Source: Acytostelium subglobosum LB1
Taxonomy: Eukaryota > Evosea > Eumycetozoa > Acytosteliales > Acytosteliaceae
DNA length: 64,000 nucleotides
NCBI RefSeq assembly: GCF_000787575.1
Contig: NW_012236514.1
Coordinates: 62,001 to 126,000, forward strand
Direction: 5' to 3'
Under the pieces are notes generated by a model, which saw nothing but the letters and a program-made list of their open reading frames with translations, made no database searches and was not told where the DNA came from. The stretch's first letter is position 1; each line of letters begins with the position of its first letter. Both the position numbers and the translations under genes were made by a program. This document shows, piece after piece, positions 1 through 10,352 of the stretch.

Positions 1-1052
1 TAACCACTGATGATGGCAAGGACAAGCGTGTTAACATTGACATTGAGCCATTCAAGCCAATCAACACGTCACTCTACCTCTGTGACAACAAGTTCCACAC
101 GGCTGCCTTGGGTGAGCTGTTGGAGTCCGACGAGAAGTATGGCTTCATCATCGTCGATGGCAATGGCGCACTCTTTGGTGTTCTGTGCGGCAACACCAGG
201 ACGGTACTCCACAAGATCACTGTGGACTTGCCCAAGAAGCATGGTCGTGGAGGTCAGTCAGCGCTGAGATTCTCTCGTCTCAGAGTGGAGAAGCGTCACA
301 ACTATGTGCGCAAGGTGGCCGAGTTGGCCGCCCAGCTGTACATCGCCAATGACAAGGTGACCGTCAACGGACTGGTCTTGGCCGGCTCAGCCGACTTCAA
401 AAACGACCTGAACAACTCGGACATATTCGATCCCAGACTCAGGGAGCGTGTCCTCAAGGTCGTCGACATCTCGTATGGCGGTGACAATGGATTCAATCAA
501 GCCATAGAGCTCTCTGCCGAGTTCCTGTCCAATGTCAAGTTTGTCCAGGAGAAGAAGTTGGTCGTCTCATTCTTTGACGAGATCGCCAAGGACACTGGCA
601 AGGTGTGCTTTGGTGTTGCCGACACCATCCGTGCACTCGACATGGGTGCCATTCAGACACTCATCGTCTGGGAGAACCTTGAGGTGACTCGCTACGAGAT
701 CAAGTTGCCCTCAGAGGAGAAGTCCAAGGTGCTCTACTTGAACCGTCAGCAGGAGCGCGATCAATCATTCATGAAGGATGCTGCCACTGGTGTGGAGTAT
801 GAGTTGATCGAGGCCATGCCTTTGGTTGAGTGGTTCGCCAATCACTACCGAAAGTTTGGCGCTCACTTGGAGTTAGTGTCCAACCGCTCAGAGGTCGGTG
901 CCCAGTTCTGCAATGGATTCGGTGGCATCGGTGGTATATTGAGATACCGTCTGGACATGGCTACACTCAATGACTATGACAACATCAGTGCCGCAGACCA
1001 TGACGATGATGACTACGACAGTGACTTTGACTCATCGGATAGTGACTTATGA
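1..1052 (+). CDS. erf1: Eukaryotic peptide chain release factor 1 (eRF1), 3' part
   Basis: The reading frame is open from base 3 and runs off the left edge; 349 codons are visible, ending in TGA at 1050-1052. The N-terminal stop-codon recognition domain with its NIKS region lies outside the window. The M domain carries the invariant GGQ motif in the context [11 protein letters not shown] (about base 225), which triggers peptidyl-tRNA hydrolysis in the ribosome. The C domain, which binds eRF3, follows. The tail is acidic ([16 protein letters not shown]), a common feature of eRF1 C termini. No intron is seen in the visible part. The stop codon is TGA followed by CTA, a known leaky context, and the frame stays open beyond it (see next entry). 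The identity is certain from the GGQ context and overall similarity. Confidence 0.97.
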   Translation, partial: TTDDGKDKRVNIDIEPFKPINTSLYLCDNKFHTAALGELLESDEKYGFIIVDGNGALFGVLCGNTRTVLHKITVDLPKKHGRGGQSALRFSRLRVEKRHNYVRKVAELAAQLYIANDKVTVNGLVLAGSADFKNDLNNSDIFDPRLRERVLKVVDISYGGDNGFNQAIELSAEFLSNVKFVQEKKLVVSFFDEIAKDTGKVCFGVADTIRALDMGAIQTLIVWENLEVTRYEIKLPSEEKSKVLYLNRQQERDQSFMKDAATGVEYELIEAMPLVEWFANHYRKFGAHLELVSNRSEVGAQFCNGFGGIGGILRYRLDMATLNDYDNISAADHDDDDYDSDFDSSDSDL

Positions 1053-1328
1053 CTAAATGACCAAGAGGTGACCTCCTCTGAGGTCAACAAACAAGACAGC
1101 AGCAGCAGCAGCAGCAGTGGCCTCACTCGAGGCCAAACTTCCAAGATTGGACATGGACCACATGGTCAAGGCAAGTCCAATACAAACAATGGAAGTGGAC
1201 ACATACCATCTGGAGGTGGAAACAATGGTGGTAGTGTCCAAAACAAGAGTCCAACAACCAACACGCTTCAAAAGAGTGGTGGTAGTGGACTATTGGTGAA
1301 CAAGACAAGACAGGGTGGTGCAGCGTAA
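1053..1328 (+). other. Possible stop-codon readthrough extension of eRF1
   Basis: Directly after the eRF1 TGA, and in the same frame, 91 sense codons follow (first codon CTA) up to TAA at 1326-1328. The encoded extension is hydrophilic and low in complexity: a seven-Ser run near the start, then Gly/Asn/Ser-rich sequence ending NKTRQGGAA. This composition resembles normal low-complexity protein of this organism, while the sequence after 1330 is AT-rich and untranslated in style. UGA CUA is an established readthrough motif in fungi, plants and animals. Readthrough-based autoregulation of eRF1 has been described in plants. Whether it operates here is inference; the stretch could also be ordinary 3' UTR. 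Confidence 0.5.
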
Positions 1329-1792
1329 ACATAATATTGATGCTACAATCCACCAAAGTAGATGCATGTATATTATACAAACATCATGATCATCACAATG
1401 ATCACAATCATCATAATCACAATCACACACCAATCCAAACCCTATCTTACCTCCAACATATCAACTACATATGTGCCCATGGTCCAAGAGTATCAAGCCA
1501 TCAGTTGATTGAGGATTGATCATCAACAACTAAGGTCATAATACAATAAACATCATTATTGATTGACAAATAATCAAAGGTTTGTCCTATTTTGGATCAT
1601 GTCATTGTGATACCCCCTATTTCCTATTTGGGTGCACCCGACTAACTTGTCGAACTATTCACAAGCCCGATTTTTTACGTTTCAAAGGGATTGAGGTGCA
1701 TTGTACAAGATACTTTGAAGAGAGAATTCTATTATTCTTACATTCATTCATTATACAGGTACATTGATACAGATAATATATATAAAACAATC
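1329..1792. other. Intergenic, eRF1 3' flank and transporter promoter
   Basis: AT-rich spacer between two genes on the same strand. It contains CAT/ATC-rich low complexity around 1380-1430 and no convincing coding region or RNA gene. Open stretches here start with TTG rather than ATG. Confidence 0.6.
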
Positions 1793-3748
1793 ATGCTTGT
1801 TGATAATGGACCATTAACAAAGAATGGTGGAGGCGGAGGTGGTGGTAGTCATGGAGTAGAGATGGAGAGTACACATCAACAATCAACTCCATTGATAAGA
1901 AAGAGATCATCATATTATAAGCTCAGTTCATTGACTCGAAAATACCCATATGACAACAGCAAGGATGACGAACTTGATAAATGTTTGACACTGATAGATA
2001 TTGTATCATATGGTATTGGTGCCACTGTTGGTGCAGGTGTCTTTGTATCGATTGGCGTTGCCATCAAGACTGCTGCCGGACCAGCCACCTTCATCTCCTA
2101 CCTCATCGCATCGCTCACATGTCTAATCTCTGCCTTTTGCTACGCAGAGTTTGCTGCCAAGATCCCGCTCTCTGGCTCAGCCTACACCTTTGCCTACGTC
2201 GCTCTTGGCGAGTTCATTGGATGGTTGTAAGTAGTCGTCACATTGGAACTATTCCCTGCCCCAACTTACTCACTCAATCAATCAATGTAGCATCGGCTGG
2301 AACCTCACATTGGAGTATGCAGTCAGCGCGTCGGCTGTGGCGCGTGGCTGGGCTGGCTACTTCTCACAGTTCTTCACGGTGTTTAATACGACTGCACCAG
2401 AGTTTGTGACTGGATATCATCTCAACTCGGTGTTTGATATTGCTCCATTGGCGCCAATCATTGTGATCGTGTGTACGATTGTTCTGGTCTTTGGTGTCAA
2501 GGATTCAGCCAAGTTCAACATGACCATCACAACGATCAACATTCTCACCATCCTGTTCTTCATCATACTTGGTGCGGTCTACTTTGACAAGGCCAACTTC
2601 CAACCCTTCATGCCGTTTGGTATGAATGGCGTGTTCACTGGCTGCTCCAAGGTGTTCTTCAGCTTCGTGGGCTTTGACGCGGTGACCACGTTGTCGGGCG
2701 AGGTCAAGAACCCCAAGCGCGACCTCCCACTTGGAATTGTGATCACCCTAACAATCGTAACGACACTCTACTGCTTGGTGTCCATTGTCCTGGCGGGCAT
2801 GATCAAATACTCTGCTATCAGCGAGACATCACCCCTGTCTGACGCCTTCCTCTCACTGACAGGCTCACATCCAGCATTGAAATGGGCTGCGCTGGCCATT
2901 GTAATTGGCACTTTGACCTCATTGACCGCATCGACATTATGCTCATTGCTGGGACAGCCTAGGATCTATCTTCAAATGGCAAAGGATGGTCTGATCTTCT
3001 CAAGGTTTGCCAAAGTCAATAGCAAGACACAGGTACCAATGTTTGGCACTATATTCACTGGAGCGTTTGCATCACTCCTGGCACTCATGCTCAGTCTGGA
3101 TCAACTATCAAACATGATCAGTATTGGAACCCTACTGGCATTCACTGTAGTCTGTGCTGGCGTTGTAATATTGCGTTATAGAGTATGTTTGATCAATCAT
3201 GGAACTATCCCCTGCACCTTCATTCGCTCACTCATTCATTCATTCCAACAATTCTAGAATCCAGACACTGGAAAGGAACATCATCTTATTCAATCATCTT
3301 GGCTGTTACTTGTTATGGTATTCTTTGCATGCCTCTTTGGATGGGCAAGCTCAAGATCATGGAACATTGGATTCCAAATCGGGTTTGCCGTTCCCATCAT
3401 TACCATCATAGTACTCCTCGCACTGAGGCCACAAGTCAATGTTCCAACACAAACATTCAAGTAAGTTCTCCCATATCCATCACCATCATCATCACCATCA
3501 CTCATACTTACTCCTGGACTCCTTGTAGAACACCTCTTACACCAATATTACCATGTTTGGGCGTAGTTGCCAATACTTACATTATAATGCACTTGGACGT
3601 GGAGTCATTCTACCGTGTTCTGGTGTGGACAGCCATTGGCTGTATCATCTACTTTGGTTATGGCATTAGACATAGCAAGCTGAATGACCTTGACAACAAT
3701 GTTGGTGATCAAGATAACAAACCAATCTTGCACNTCATCAAACAATGA
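1793..3748 (+). CDS. Cationic amino acid transporter (SLC7/CAT family)
   Basis: Exons 1793-2226, 2291-3182, 3258-3460 and 3529-3748; all three introns have GT-AG ends with GTAAGT or GTATGT donors, and the phases join cleanly. The product is about 582 residues, an integral membrane amino acid permease of the APC superfamily. The first helix has the IGATVGAGVF substrate-loop signature. Exons 1 and 2 join as GWF-IGWNLTLEYAVSASAVARGW, typical of CAT transporters. FFSFVGFDAVTTLSGEVKNP is the conserved loop before a later helix. The start is the ATG at 1793, before a Gly-rich cytosolic N terminus. An ambiguous base (n) at 3734 lies 12 bases before the stop. In the next frame the sequence continues as an Asn/Asp/Ser-rich tail to TAG at 3843-3845, so the true C terminus is probably longer. 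Confidence 0.9.
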
Positions 3749-4083
3749 TGATAATGATAACGATCGCAGTAACAATAGTAGTAGCAGTAGTAGTAATGAT
3801 GACGATGATGACAATGGACTGCGTACCAACTCCTATGTAATATAGGTGTACATCTACCAATACATGCTTGCGAGCACGAACGAATGAACGACGAGTTATG
3901 TGTTTGTATTTACAAGTCTTTGGTTGTTTGCTTTATTCTGCTGTTGTATTCATCTTTGTTGTTTGCACGCTGCTTCCTCTAAAGAGATTGTCTAATTTGA
4001 TGCTTTGTTTGTTTGATTGTTGTGTCTTTGAAGTAGTCGAGTCTTTGAATGTGATAATGGATGGACATAATGGTCCATGATGT

Positions 4084-4295
4084 TTACTTGTCGAACATTC
4101 CCTTTATGTTTCTGATCGCTCTCTCAGTCTCTCTCTTCAGGTTTGGCACATCATAGTTCTGTGCAGTGTAAATGCCTGTTCATCATAGTAAATGTTAATA
4201 ATGATCGCAGTGCCATTATTGTGCAATTTACCAAACAACAACATACCTCCAACGATACCAACAGATAGGAGAGTGACGCTCTTGATCAAAGTCAT
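4084..4295 (-). CDS. 46-residue single-pass membrane protein (DUF4535-like)
   Basis: Two exons on the minus strand, 4247-4295 and 4084-4175, separated by a 71-nt intron with donor GTATGT and acceptor AACAG. The joined product starts MTLIKSVTLLSVGIVGG, a short hydrophobic helix, continues GIYTAQNYDVPNL and ends in a basic helix, IKGMFDK. The pattern of a Gly-rich helix, then (Y)xAQNY-VPN, then a charged amphipathic helix resembles small membrane proteins of the plant DUF4535 type, thought to be organellar. That assignment is from memory of the family pattern. The gene lies tail-to-tail with the transporter and head-to-head with the SET protein. The clean splice join and family-like motif make a real gene likely. 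Confidence 0.65.
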
Positions 4296-4630
4296 TGTAT
4301 AGTGTATATAGTTATCTGTATATATATATATATGTGTGTTACAAAGTAAGTTTAATGTTGTTGCCTTTGCAAATGAGTTAAGATGTTGGTGTTTGAAATG
4401 AAAGTTTTGTTGATGATCACACAGACATTCATTCAAATAAGTAGGTTCTGACTTTGAAATGAGATGAGGTGGGGGCTGAAGGCAGCATGGGATAGCCAGG
4501 GTAATGTTGTGTAATTCATTCGTCAGTATCTTGATCGGATGACCATGTAATTGTAATGGTCCCACATAAACATCATTACTAAGTGGCACTTATATAAATA
4601 TATATATATTTATTTATAGAACATTACATA
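4296..4630. other. Divergent promoter region
   Basis: A 335-nt AT-rich spacer between the 46-residue protein (leftward) and the SET/MYND gene (rightward). It contains TATA-like alternations near 4317-4333 and 4590-4615. No further gene is seen; a minus-strand open stretch continues through it, but it lacks a family match and reads as leader sequence. Confidence 0.5.
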
Positions 4631-6261
4631 ATGTCGACCTACTTTGAGGTTGTTGATGATGATGATGACGAGTTCGACATCGATGTATTCAACAACAACA
4701 ATTGTAACATTACAGGAGGCAACTCATTCATTATGAGTAGTGATATGGATGATGTCCAGTTGGCAGATCTTACAGACAATCAATATCTTACTGTAAAGGA
4801 TCATCCACTCAAAGGTCGTTCAGTGTTTGCCAAACAGTTCATACCAAGAGGTACCCTACTACTCAAGGATGTACCATATGTATCAAGTATGTATGTTATA
4901 TTGTTTGATTCATTGATTAGATTGATTGATTGATTGAACCTAACATAACCATAACTGATCAGTTGTCGACGATAGATACAAGAGGAATATATGTAATAGT
5001 TGCTTCAAGTTCTTCAATGAATCAAACAGACAGAATATAGTTGGTTGTCCTGGATGCGGGTAAATTGAAGTTGAGAACAATGGAGTTGACGTTGGATATC
5101 ATTGACACTAACAAGACTGACTATAATAGTGATATATACTACTGCTCAACATTCTGTCAACTCTCATCGGTCAAGGAAACAAAGCATACTGATTTGGAAT
5201 GTCGTTGGATATATACATTCTCGAGAACTTACAAACAACAACTACTGGATGATGACAGGAATATAGTGCTGGTCATACTTAGGATACTGGCTCGACGCCA
5301 CAATGCTCATCTCTCAATGGACTTCACCACGAATCAAGTCCAAACACAAGACCAGGCGCACGACCATGGAGCGATCCCATTGCCATCCGATGTCTGTGAT
5401 TTAGTCGATCATATCGATGAGTATTTTGGAGTTGCACTCAAGGATCCAGCCAGTCAGAATGGGAAACAACAGGAATGGATCGTGAAGGATGTTATTGTGA
5501 GCAAGGAGAATGGTGGCGTGTCAATTGGTGACCAGTTGGAGTTTGAAAAGGATCATGTACTCAACTGGCAACATGACTTTACCAAGTTGCTGACACTGTC
5601 CAGGATCATACAGCATATTATCAAACCACGTGGACACTCCACAAACGATCGAGATAACAATAGTACACATTGCGATCAAGTGCGTGACTCACTGGAAGTG
5701 ATTACCAGCACCGACTACAACTTACTCAAACTACTGGGCAAGGTACGAGCCAACTACTTTGGTCTTTGGAATCACAGCGAGGATCAACTCTGTCACTGGG
5801 CTGGCGCGGCAGTCTACCTCAGACTGTCCTTATTCAATCATTCATGCTTCCCCAATTGCACCACATTGCTACTCTCGGACGAGGACTTTGCCCGACTCAT
5901 TGGACATGGCCGCGGCCACGATGAACCATCCTATGAACGAACCAACCCTCTAACATTCAACATTATCGCAATGAGGGATATCGAAGCGGACAGCGAGTGT
6001 CTGATCACATACATCCCACTTGATCAAAAGGCGGCCGAGCGTAGGAATCACCTCAAGTCAATGTGGCTATTCGATTGTGATTGTCAACGATGCGCTGAAG
6101 AGTTGCAAGGCAAGACTGCACTGGAGACAGAGTACAAGCGATACTGTTGTCCAAAGATGACATGTGGCGGTGGTATGCTAATACCAGACATTCAATCAAC
6201 AGCCTCAATCCCAACAGGAACATGTAGAGTATGTAAATTATCTTATGAAATAATGAAGTGA
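4631..6261 (+). CDS. SET and MYND domain protein (SMYD-like methyltransferase)
   Basis: Exons 4631-4886, 4963-5059 and 5130-6261 give about 494 residues. The N terminus is acidic and Asn-rich, then the SET domain begins (LKGRSVFAKQFIPRGTLLL). A MYND-type zinc finger is split by the second intron: CNSCFKFF and CPGCG in exon 2 join DIYYCSTFCQ in exon 3. The SET core has the LFNHSCFPNCT motif (NHSC, cofactor binding) and later ITYIPLDQKAAERRNHL. A post-SET Cys cluster (CDCQRC) and another Cys-rich segment (CCPKMTCGG, CRVCK) follow. Family members methylate lysines in histones or cytosolic proteins; the substrate here is unknown. The protein stops soon after the post-SET region, so the C-terminal TPR-like half of animal SMYD2/3 is missing. 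Dictyostelids have many such proteins. Confidence 0.88.
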
Positions 6262-6373
6262 TGATGGATGATGGATGGATGGAGGAGAGAGTAACTAAAT
6301 CTCTCTCTCACTCACTCATTCATTCCTTCACTCATCCTTTAATGTGAATATATTTGTACTATCTATCTATCTA

Positions 6374-6955
6374 TTATTGAAGGCAACTACCAATATGATC
6401 GGAACATTTTGGACCAGATATCTCCGCGGTGACATCGTTGCGTCTAATGGATGTACCGTTGGTAGTGGTGCAGGTGGCGCCACTGTTGGCCTTGTGTGAG
6501 TGGCTTTCCAGCCAATCACTCCAATGCACTAGCAGCTCTTTTTCCGGATCGTTTAGGTCGATACACTTTTGGCAGACCTCTGGCGAGCAATCACGGTGTA
6601 GCTCCATGTTGCTATAGTGTCTCGACAGGTTGGCAGTGGTCACTCTCTTGGAGCACAGGGCGTGCGGACACTTGATGCGCTTCTTGTCTTGTTTCTTAAT
6701 GAGATGTTGCCTCTCCACTCTCTTTATACAGCCGGCACAATCTTGATTGGGACAGTTGATGTGGAACTTTGAATCATGTTTTTCCAGATGCTTGGCTCTT
6801 TGGAAATCGTGGCCTCTCTTTGTACAATATACCGGGACATTCCTTCCATCTTCCGTTACCCTTATACTAATTGGTCCATGACTACAAACGAACCTGTTGT
6901 CCTTCTTTGGAACAACTTCCACCTCGTGTGTAGCCTCATCCAATTTTCCAGCCAT
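6374..6955 (-). CDS. Cys/His-rich protein with zinc-finger-like spacing, unknown function
   Basis: An intronless 193-residue frame from ATG at 6955. It has repeated Cys/His pairs: CSHGPISI, YCTKRGHDFQRAKHLEKHDSKFH, CPNQDCAGC, CPHALCSKRVTTANLSRHYSNMELH and CSPEVCQKC. The segment with C then HLEKHDSKFH resembles a degenerate C2H2 finger, and the next resembles it again, so a nucleic-acid- or protein-binding zinc protein is plausible. I do not recognise the family. Its 3' end faces the SET/MYND gene, with 112 nt between the stops. The upstream 967 nt are gene-free and carry a 24-bp perfect palindrome. Confidence 0.7.
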   Translation of the reverse strand: MAGKLDEATHEVEVVPKKDNRFVCSHGPISIRVTEDGRNVPVYCTKRGHDFQRAKHLEKHDSKFHINCPNQDCAGCIKRVERQHLIKKQDKKRIKCPHALCSKRVTTANLSRHYSNMELHRDCSPEVCQKCIDLNDPEKELLVHWSDWLESHSHKANSGATCTTTNGTSIRRNDVTAEISGPKCSDHIGSCLQ

Positions 6956-7922
6956 TATAATATATTTTATTTCATGTTATTTACAATTAATATTTATATA
7001 TATTATTATTTATCTACGTATATATATTTGAATTATATATAATTATTATTCATTATCTCTAAAAGATTGTAAGTTGTAGAAGTATGTTATTTATATATTT
7101 AATGATCACAATTGCTCAGCTTGTTTACAAATATGTGCTTCTAGAATGACCGTAAGGTGGTCATTTATACTATAGTATAAATGATGCAGGTTCGGTGAGC
7201 TCAGTCATCCTCCTCTTTGAACGTAGCTAGTTTCAGAGAGAGAGAGAGAGATTGATTGATTGATTGATAGGTCATTTGGTAACTGGACAATTGGGGTGGG
7301 AGGGGATGGGCCCTATTCTACCCATTGGAGTAAGGGAGTGTGATTGATCGTAGTGAAGGAATGTTGTGGTGGAAGGGGTATCTACATGAGGAAATGGCAC
7401 AGGTTTATTCATTTGTGCTCGTCCGCAGCGACTGAATCCTTAGGGCTCCCACTTCTTTGTAACAATATGATCCATCATACTGATATTGCCTAGGTGTGAG
7501 ATATAGGTTGAGTTAAATCTGAGCAATTCAATTCACAACACATACCCCACATCATCACACTCACTCTTTCACACTCAATTCATTATCATATAATCATACA
7601 CATCATAATTCATGAACTATACCATAGTTAATGATTGTATGAATGTATCAATGTAAACTTTGTGTATGTGATACAAGTTAATGTGAATGTTGCTGGCACT
7701 TACCTCATCATCATCATTATGATCTTTCTTTCATCAACTGGTTAAATTTGAATAAACTGCATTACGTTTAATTATTGAACCTGGAAGAGTATGGTGGGTC
7801 TACCATTCATTCACTCACTCATTCATTCATACTTCATCCTAATTATAATTATAATAATAACCGGTACTATTCCAAACCACACTCTTTCATTCATTCATTC
7901 ATTCATTCACACACTCAATCAT
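6956..7922. other. Gene-free AT-rich spacer
   Basis: Promoter side of the Cys/His-rich gene and 3' flank of the F-box/FNIP gene. It is very AT-rich at 6956-7130. It holds a 24-bp perfect palindrome (7161-7184), GA and ATTG simple repeats at 7235-7270, and a less AT-rich stretch at 7280-7470 that shows no open frame or recognisable RNA. Confidence 0.5.
7161..7184. repeat. 24-bp perfect palindrome
   Basis: TCATTTATACTA is followed at once by its reverse complement TAGTATAAATGA. It could be a dimeric transcription factor site or form a cruciform. It sits about 205 bp upstream of the start of the Cys/His-rich gene. Confidence 0.9.
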
Positions 7923-9632
7923 TCATGGTTTGATGGTAATGAACCCACTTCCCATCGATTTGTCAGGCCATGATATGAAGAACAATGATTGAGTCATCCT
8001 TCGCAAATGTACATCAGATATTGTACGGTTGGACAATTGACTGTCTTTGATGTTGAGATCTATGGACACCTCTTTGATTGTTGGAGGTAAGCATTGTAAC
8101 CATTGGATAGGTATCCCTCCCATGCGTATATCTAAATTGCGAATCGACTTGGGCAATCTTGATGCAATGGCTGCAAACTTTGTATGATCACCACGAAGTA
8201 GCTCCAGACTGGCGACTGTAGGTGGTAGGTGGCACAGACTGCTATAGTCAAAGTGTTGACCACACTTGAAAAGCACCATCCGTACCCCATGTGGAATTGT
8301 TCCAAACTGTGGACCATCAATCGATACCAATGAGAGTGATATGATTGTTGATGGTAATCCAGAGAGATCGATCACCTTTGTTGTGCGACGAGGTTTGAAT
8401 ACAACTATCGTCAGATACTTGAGTCTTGGGAACATGGTCGAGGTGATAGTCGAAACATATCGTTCGGGAAGATGGGTGAGTACCAGGTCATTGAGGTGCT
8501 CAAATGTCATGCCTTGATTGAGTGTATGATGGGAGTAGAGAACAAGGGTGTCGAGTGACGGATGGCTGATGATACCAGTGCCTTGACCATGAACTTGAAG
8601 GTCTGTTAAGCTGTCTGGTAGCTTGCCAAGTGGCCTCATGTATCCATCCGAGAAGTAAAGGAATGTAATAGATGGTGGAAGTATCGCCTTGTTGATAACA
8701 TATTCATAAGACCTGTAGAACATCAATGTCTTTAGGTTGGGTGGCAGTGAGCCAGGTAAAAATGCTGGTATATTGTGATGCTTGCTCAGTTTGAGTGATT
8801 CCAAATGAATAGGTAATCCACCAGTTAATAAGGACTGGCTGTATCGCGCATTGGTGAGGTCGAGATACTTGAGAGTATGAGGCAGGACTTTGTTAAACGG
8901 GTACACCTCACGCTCACTACTAATCTTTAGATTGGTGAGCGTCGCGGGCAATGCATGGAGTGGCAGTGGCGGGATGTTTCCATCGTTGTATCGATTCTCA
9001 TAAAAGATATTGAATGTTATCTTTGTCAATTGAATGATTGGTGGCAACGCGATGATGTCGCCATAGCAGAAGTATGAGATGTCGGTCACACCACGGGCGA
9101 TCAACCCTTCAAACAAAGGAATAGCACTTATCCAGAATGATTGTTTGAAGCCAACAGCATCATTCAAATCACTAAAGGTCACCGAACCAATAATTGGTAT
9201 ATCCAAGATATCCTTGATCATAAATCTATCTGTCTGTTGTGCCTCTAAGGTAACCATAGATTGATTGAATGTATATGTGAATGAGTGAGTGATAATCAAT
9301 CAATCAATCAATCAATACTTACTTGTAACGAATACATAATCATATATGTTTGGGAGGTTTAGGACTGGTTCAATGCAGATAAGTATGTTTAGATATTTGT
9401 TCTTTACAAGTTGATTGGTGATAATATGTTTGTATGATTGTAGATTGGTTGATGATTGGATGTTGCCCAGACTATTGTACATTGGCAATTGGGTATCATC
9501 CAATAAAATATACTTTGATCTCTCTTTGAACAATCTCTTGCAGACCAATGACAACATCAAAGAGTCAACTAAACTATCACTCAGATGTGATGCAATCTCC
9601 TTTATCAACAATAATGATAAAGTGTCTATCAT
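7923..9632 (-). CDS. F-box/FNIP-repeat protein
   Basis: Exons 9323-9632 and 7923-9244, with a 78-nt intron (GTAAGT donor, TTAG acceptor), give about 543 residues. The N terminus (LLLIKEIASHLSD...LSLVCKRLFKERSKYI) looks like an F-box. The body has irregular leucine-rich FNIP-type repeats with LPPNLKTL, LPPSITFL, LPDSLTDL and LPPTVASLELL cores at roughly 20-25-residue spacing. Such proteins are greatly expanded in dictyostelids and are presumed substrate adaptors of SCF ubiquitin ligases or structural scaffolds; the function of this one is unknown. A second family member lies at 55780-57495 in this window. Confidence 0.85.
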
Positions 9633-9937
9633 TCTCTATCTCTATCTCTCTACAAATACAAATGAAAAATAGTGATGCACTTCAATTTCCAAGTCTAAAT
9701 TGTAGGAGTACCCCAAAGTATCCATTATCCTCTAAATTATTCAATCTTTTTGGATGCCCTTGGAAGGAAATATTGCAATGTTTAATGATTGATTGAATTT
9801 AAATCAGAGATTGATTGATCGAATTTTTAATAGAGGTGGTTGGTAGAGCACCAGTTGAGTTTGAATTATGGGTATCATTTATTGGAACTTTGTGGGACCA
9901 GTAAATTGGCTCGTCAGGAGCATCGTCGACGGGAGTA

Positions 9938-9958
9938 TTTTTTTTTTTTTTTTTTTTT
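9938..9958. repeat. Homopolymer of 21 T (poly(A) on the minus strand)
   Basis: An uninterrupted T run. Read on the minus strand it is a 21-nt A tract that ends the block containing the tRNA fragment and the duplicated 30-mer. This is where a retroposed copy would end, though simple slippage is also possible. Confidence 0.9.
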
Positions 9959-9990
9959 GACTAGAGTGGAAGTTTATTATTATTGCAAAT

Positions 9991-10124
9991 AAATTGGCGT
10001 CATTGAAGAGGCGGGATAATGTATTAAATAAATAAAAGAAGAATTAATTCTAAAAGGCTCCAACGAGATTCGAACTCGTGACCCCTTCCTTAGGAAATTG
10101 GCGTCATTGAAGAGGCGGGATAAT
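9991..10124. repeat. 30-bp perfect direct repeat flanking a tRNA 3' fragment
   Basis: The same 30 bases (AAATTGGCGTCATTGAAGAG plus ten more) occur at 9991-10020 and 10095-10124 with no mismatch. Between them lies a 74-bp segment holding the tRNA T-arm and acceptor fragment. This could be a target-site-like duplication or a short segmental duplication. Confidence 0.9.
10052..10094 (-). pseudogene. tRNA 3' fragment (T-arm and acceptor strand only)
   Basis: On the minus strand a perfect T-arm (stem ACGAG/CTCGT, loop TTCGAAT) is followed by an acceptor-like strand TGGAGCC and then TTTT. The matching 5' acceptor strand GGCTCCA and a D-arm are absent upstream. There the sequence turns into TTTCCTAAGGAAGG and then the 30-bp repeat copy. 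It is therefore the 3' portion of a tRNA gene, cut off at or near the repeat junction. Its T4 tract is a usable pol III terminator. Confidence 0.65.
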
Positions 10125-10272
10125 ATATATAAGTTAGTCGATTTTGAATTTTCTTGATTTTTTTTCTTTCTTTTCTTTTCTACTGTAGGCCTCTGAATTC
10201 GGCCACCAAGTATTTGTTGATAGTTGGCGGCAGAGGCGGAAGACGGATGTCGCTGTTGCGAGTGCTGAGGAA

Positions 10273-10349
10273 TGGCAATAGGGTTTTGATGAGTGGCAAT
10301 AGGGTTTTGATGAGTGGCAATAGGGTTTTGATGAGTGGCAATAGGGTTT
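10273..10349. repeat. 21-bp minisatellite, about 3.7 copies
   Basis: The unit TGGCAATAGGGTTTTGATGA+G is repeated at 10273, 10294 and 10315, with a partial fourth copy at 10336-10349. It abuts the 3' end of tRNA-Leu and shows almost no divergence between copies, so expansion is recent. Confidence 0.92.
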
Positions 10350-10352
10350 GTA

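Noticed and set aside
1068-1328. A separate small gene after eRF1
   Set aside because: It lacks an ATG and is exactly in frame with eRF1 across one TGA, so a readthrough extension or UTR explains it better.
10273-10349. Evenly repeated units that might be a CRISPR array
   Set aside because: The units are strictly tandem with no unique spacers, in a eukaryotic genome; it is a minisatellite.
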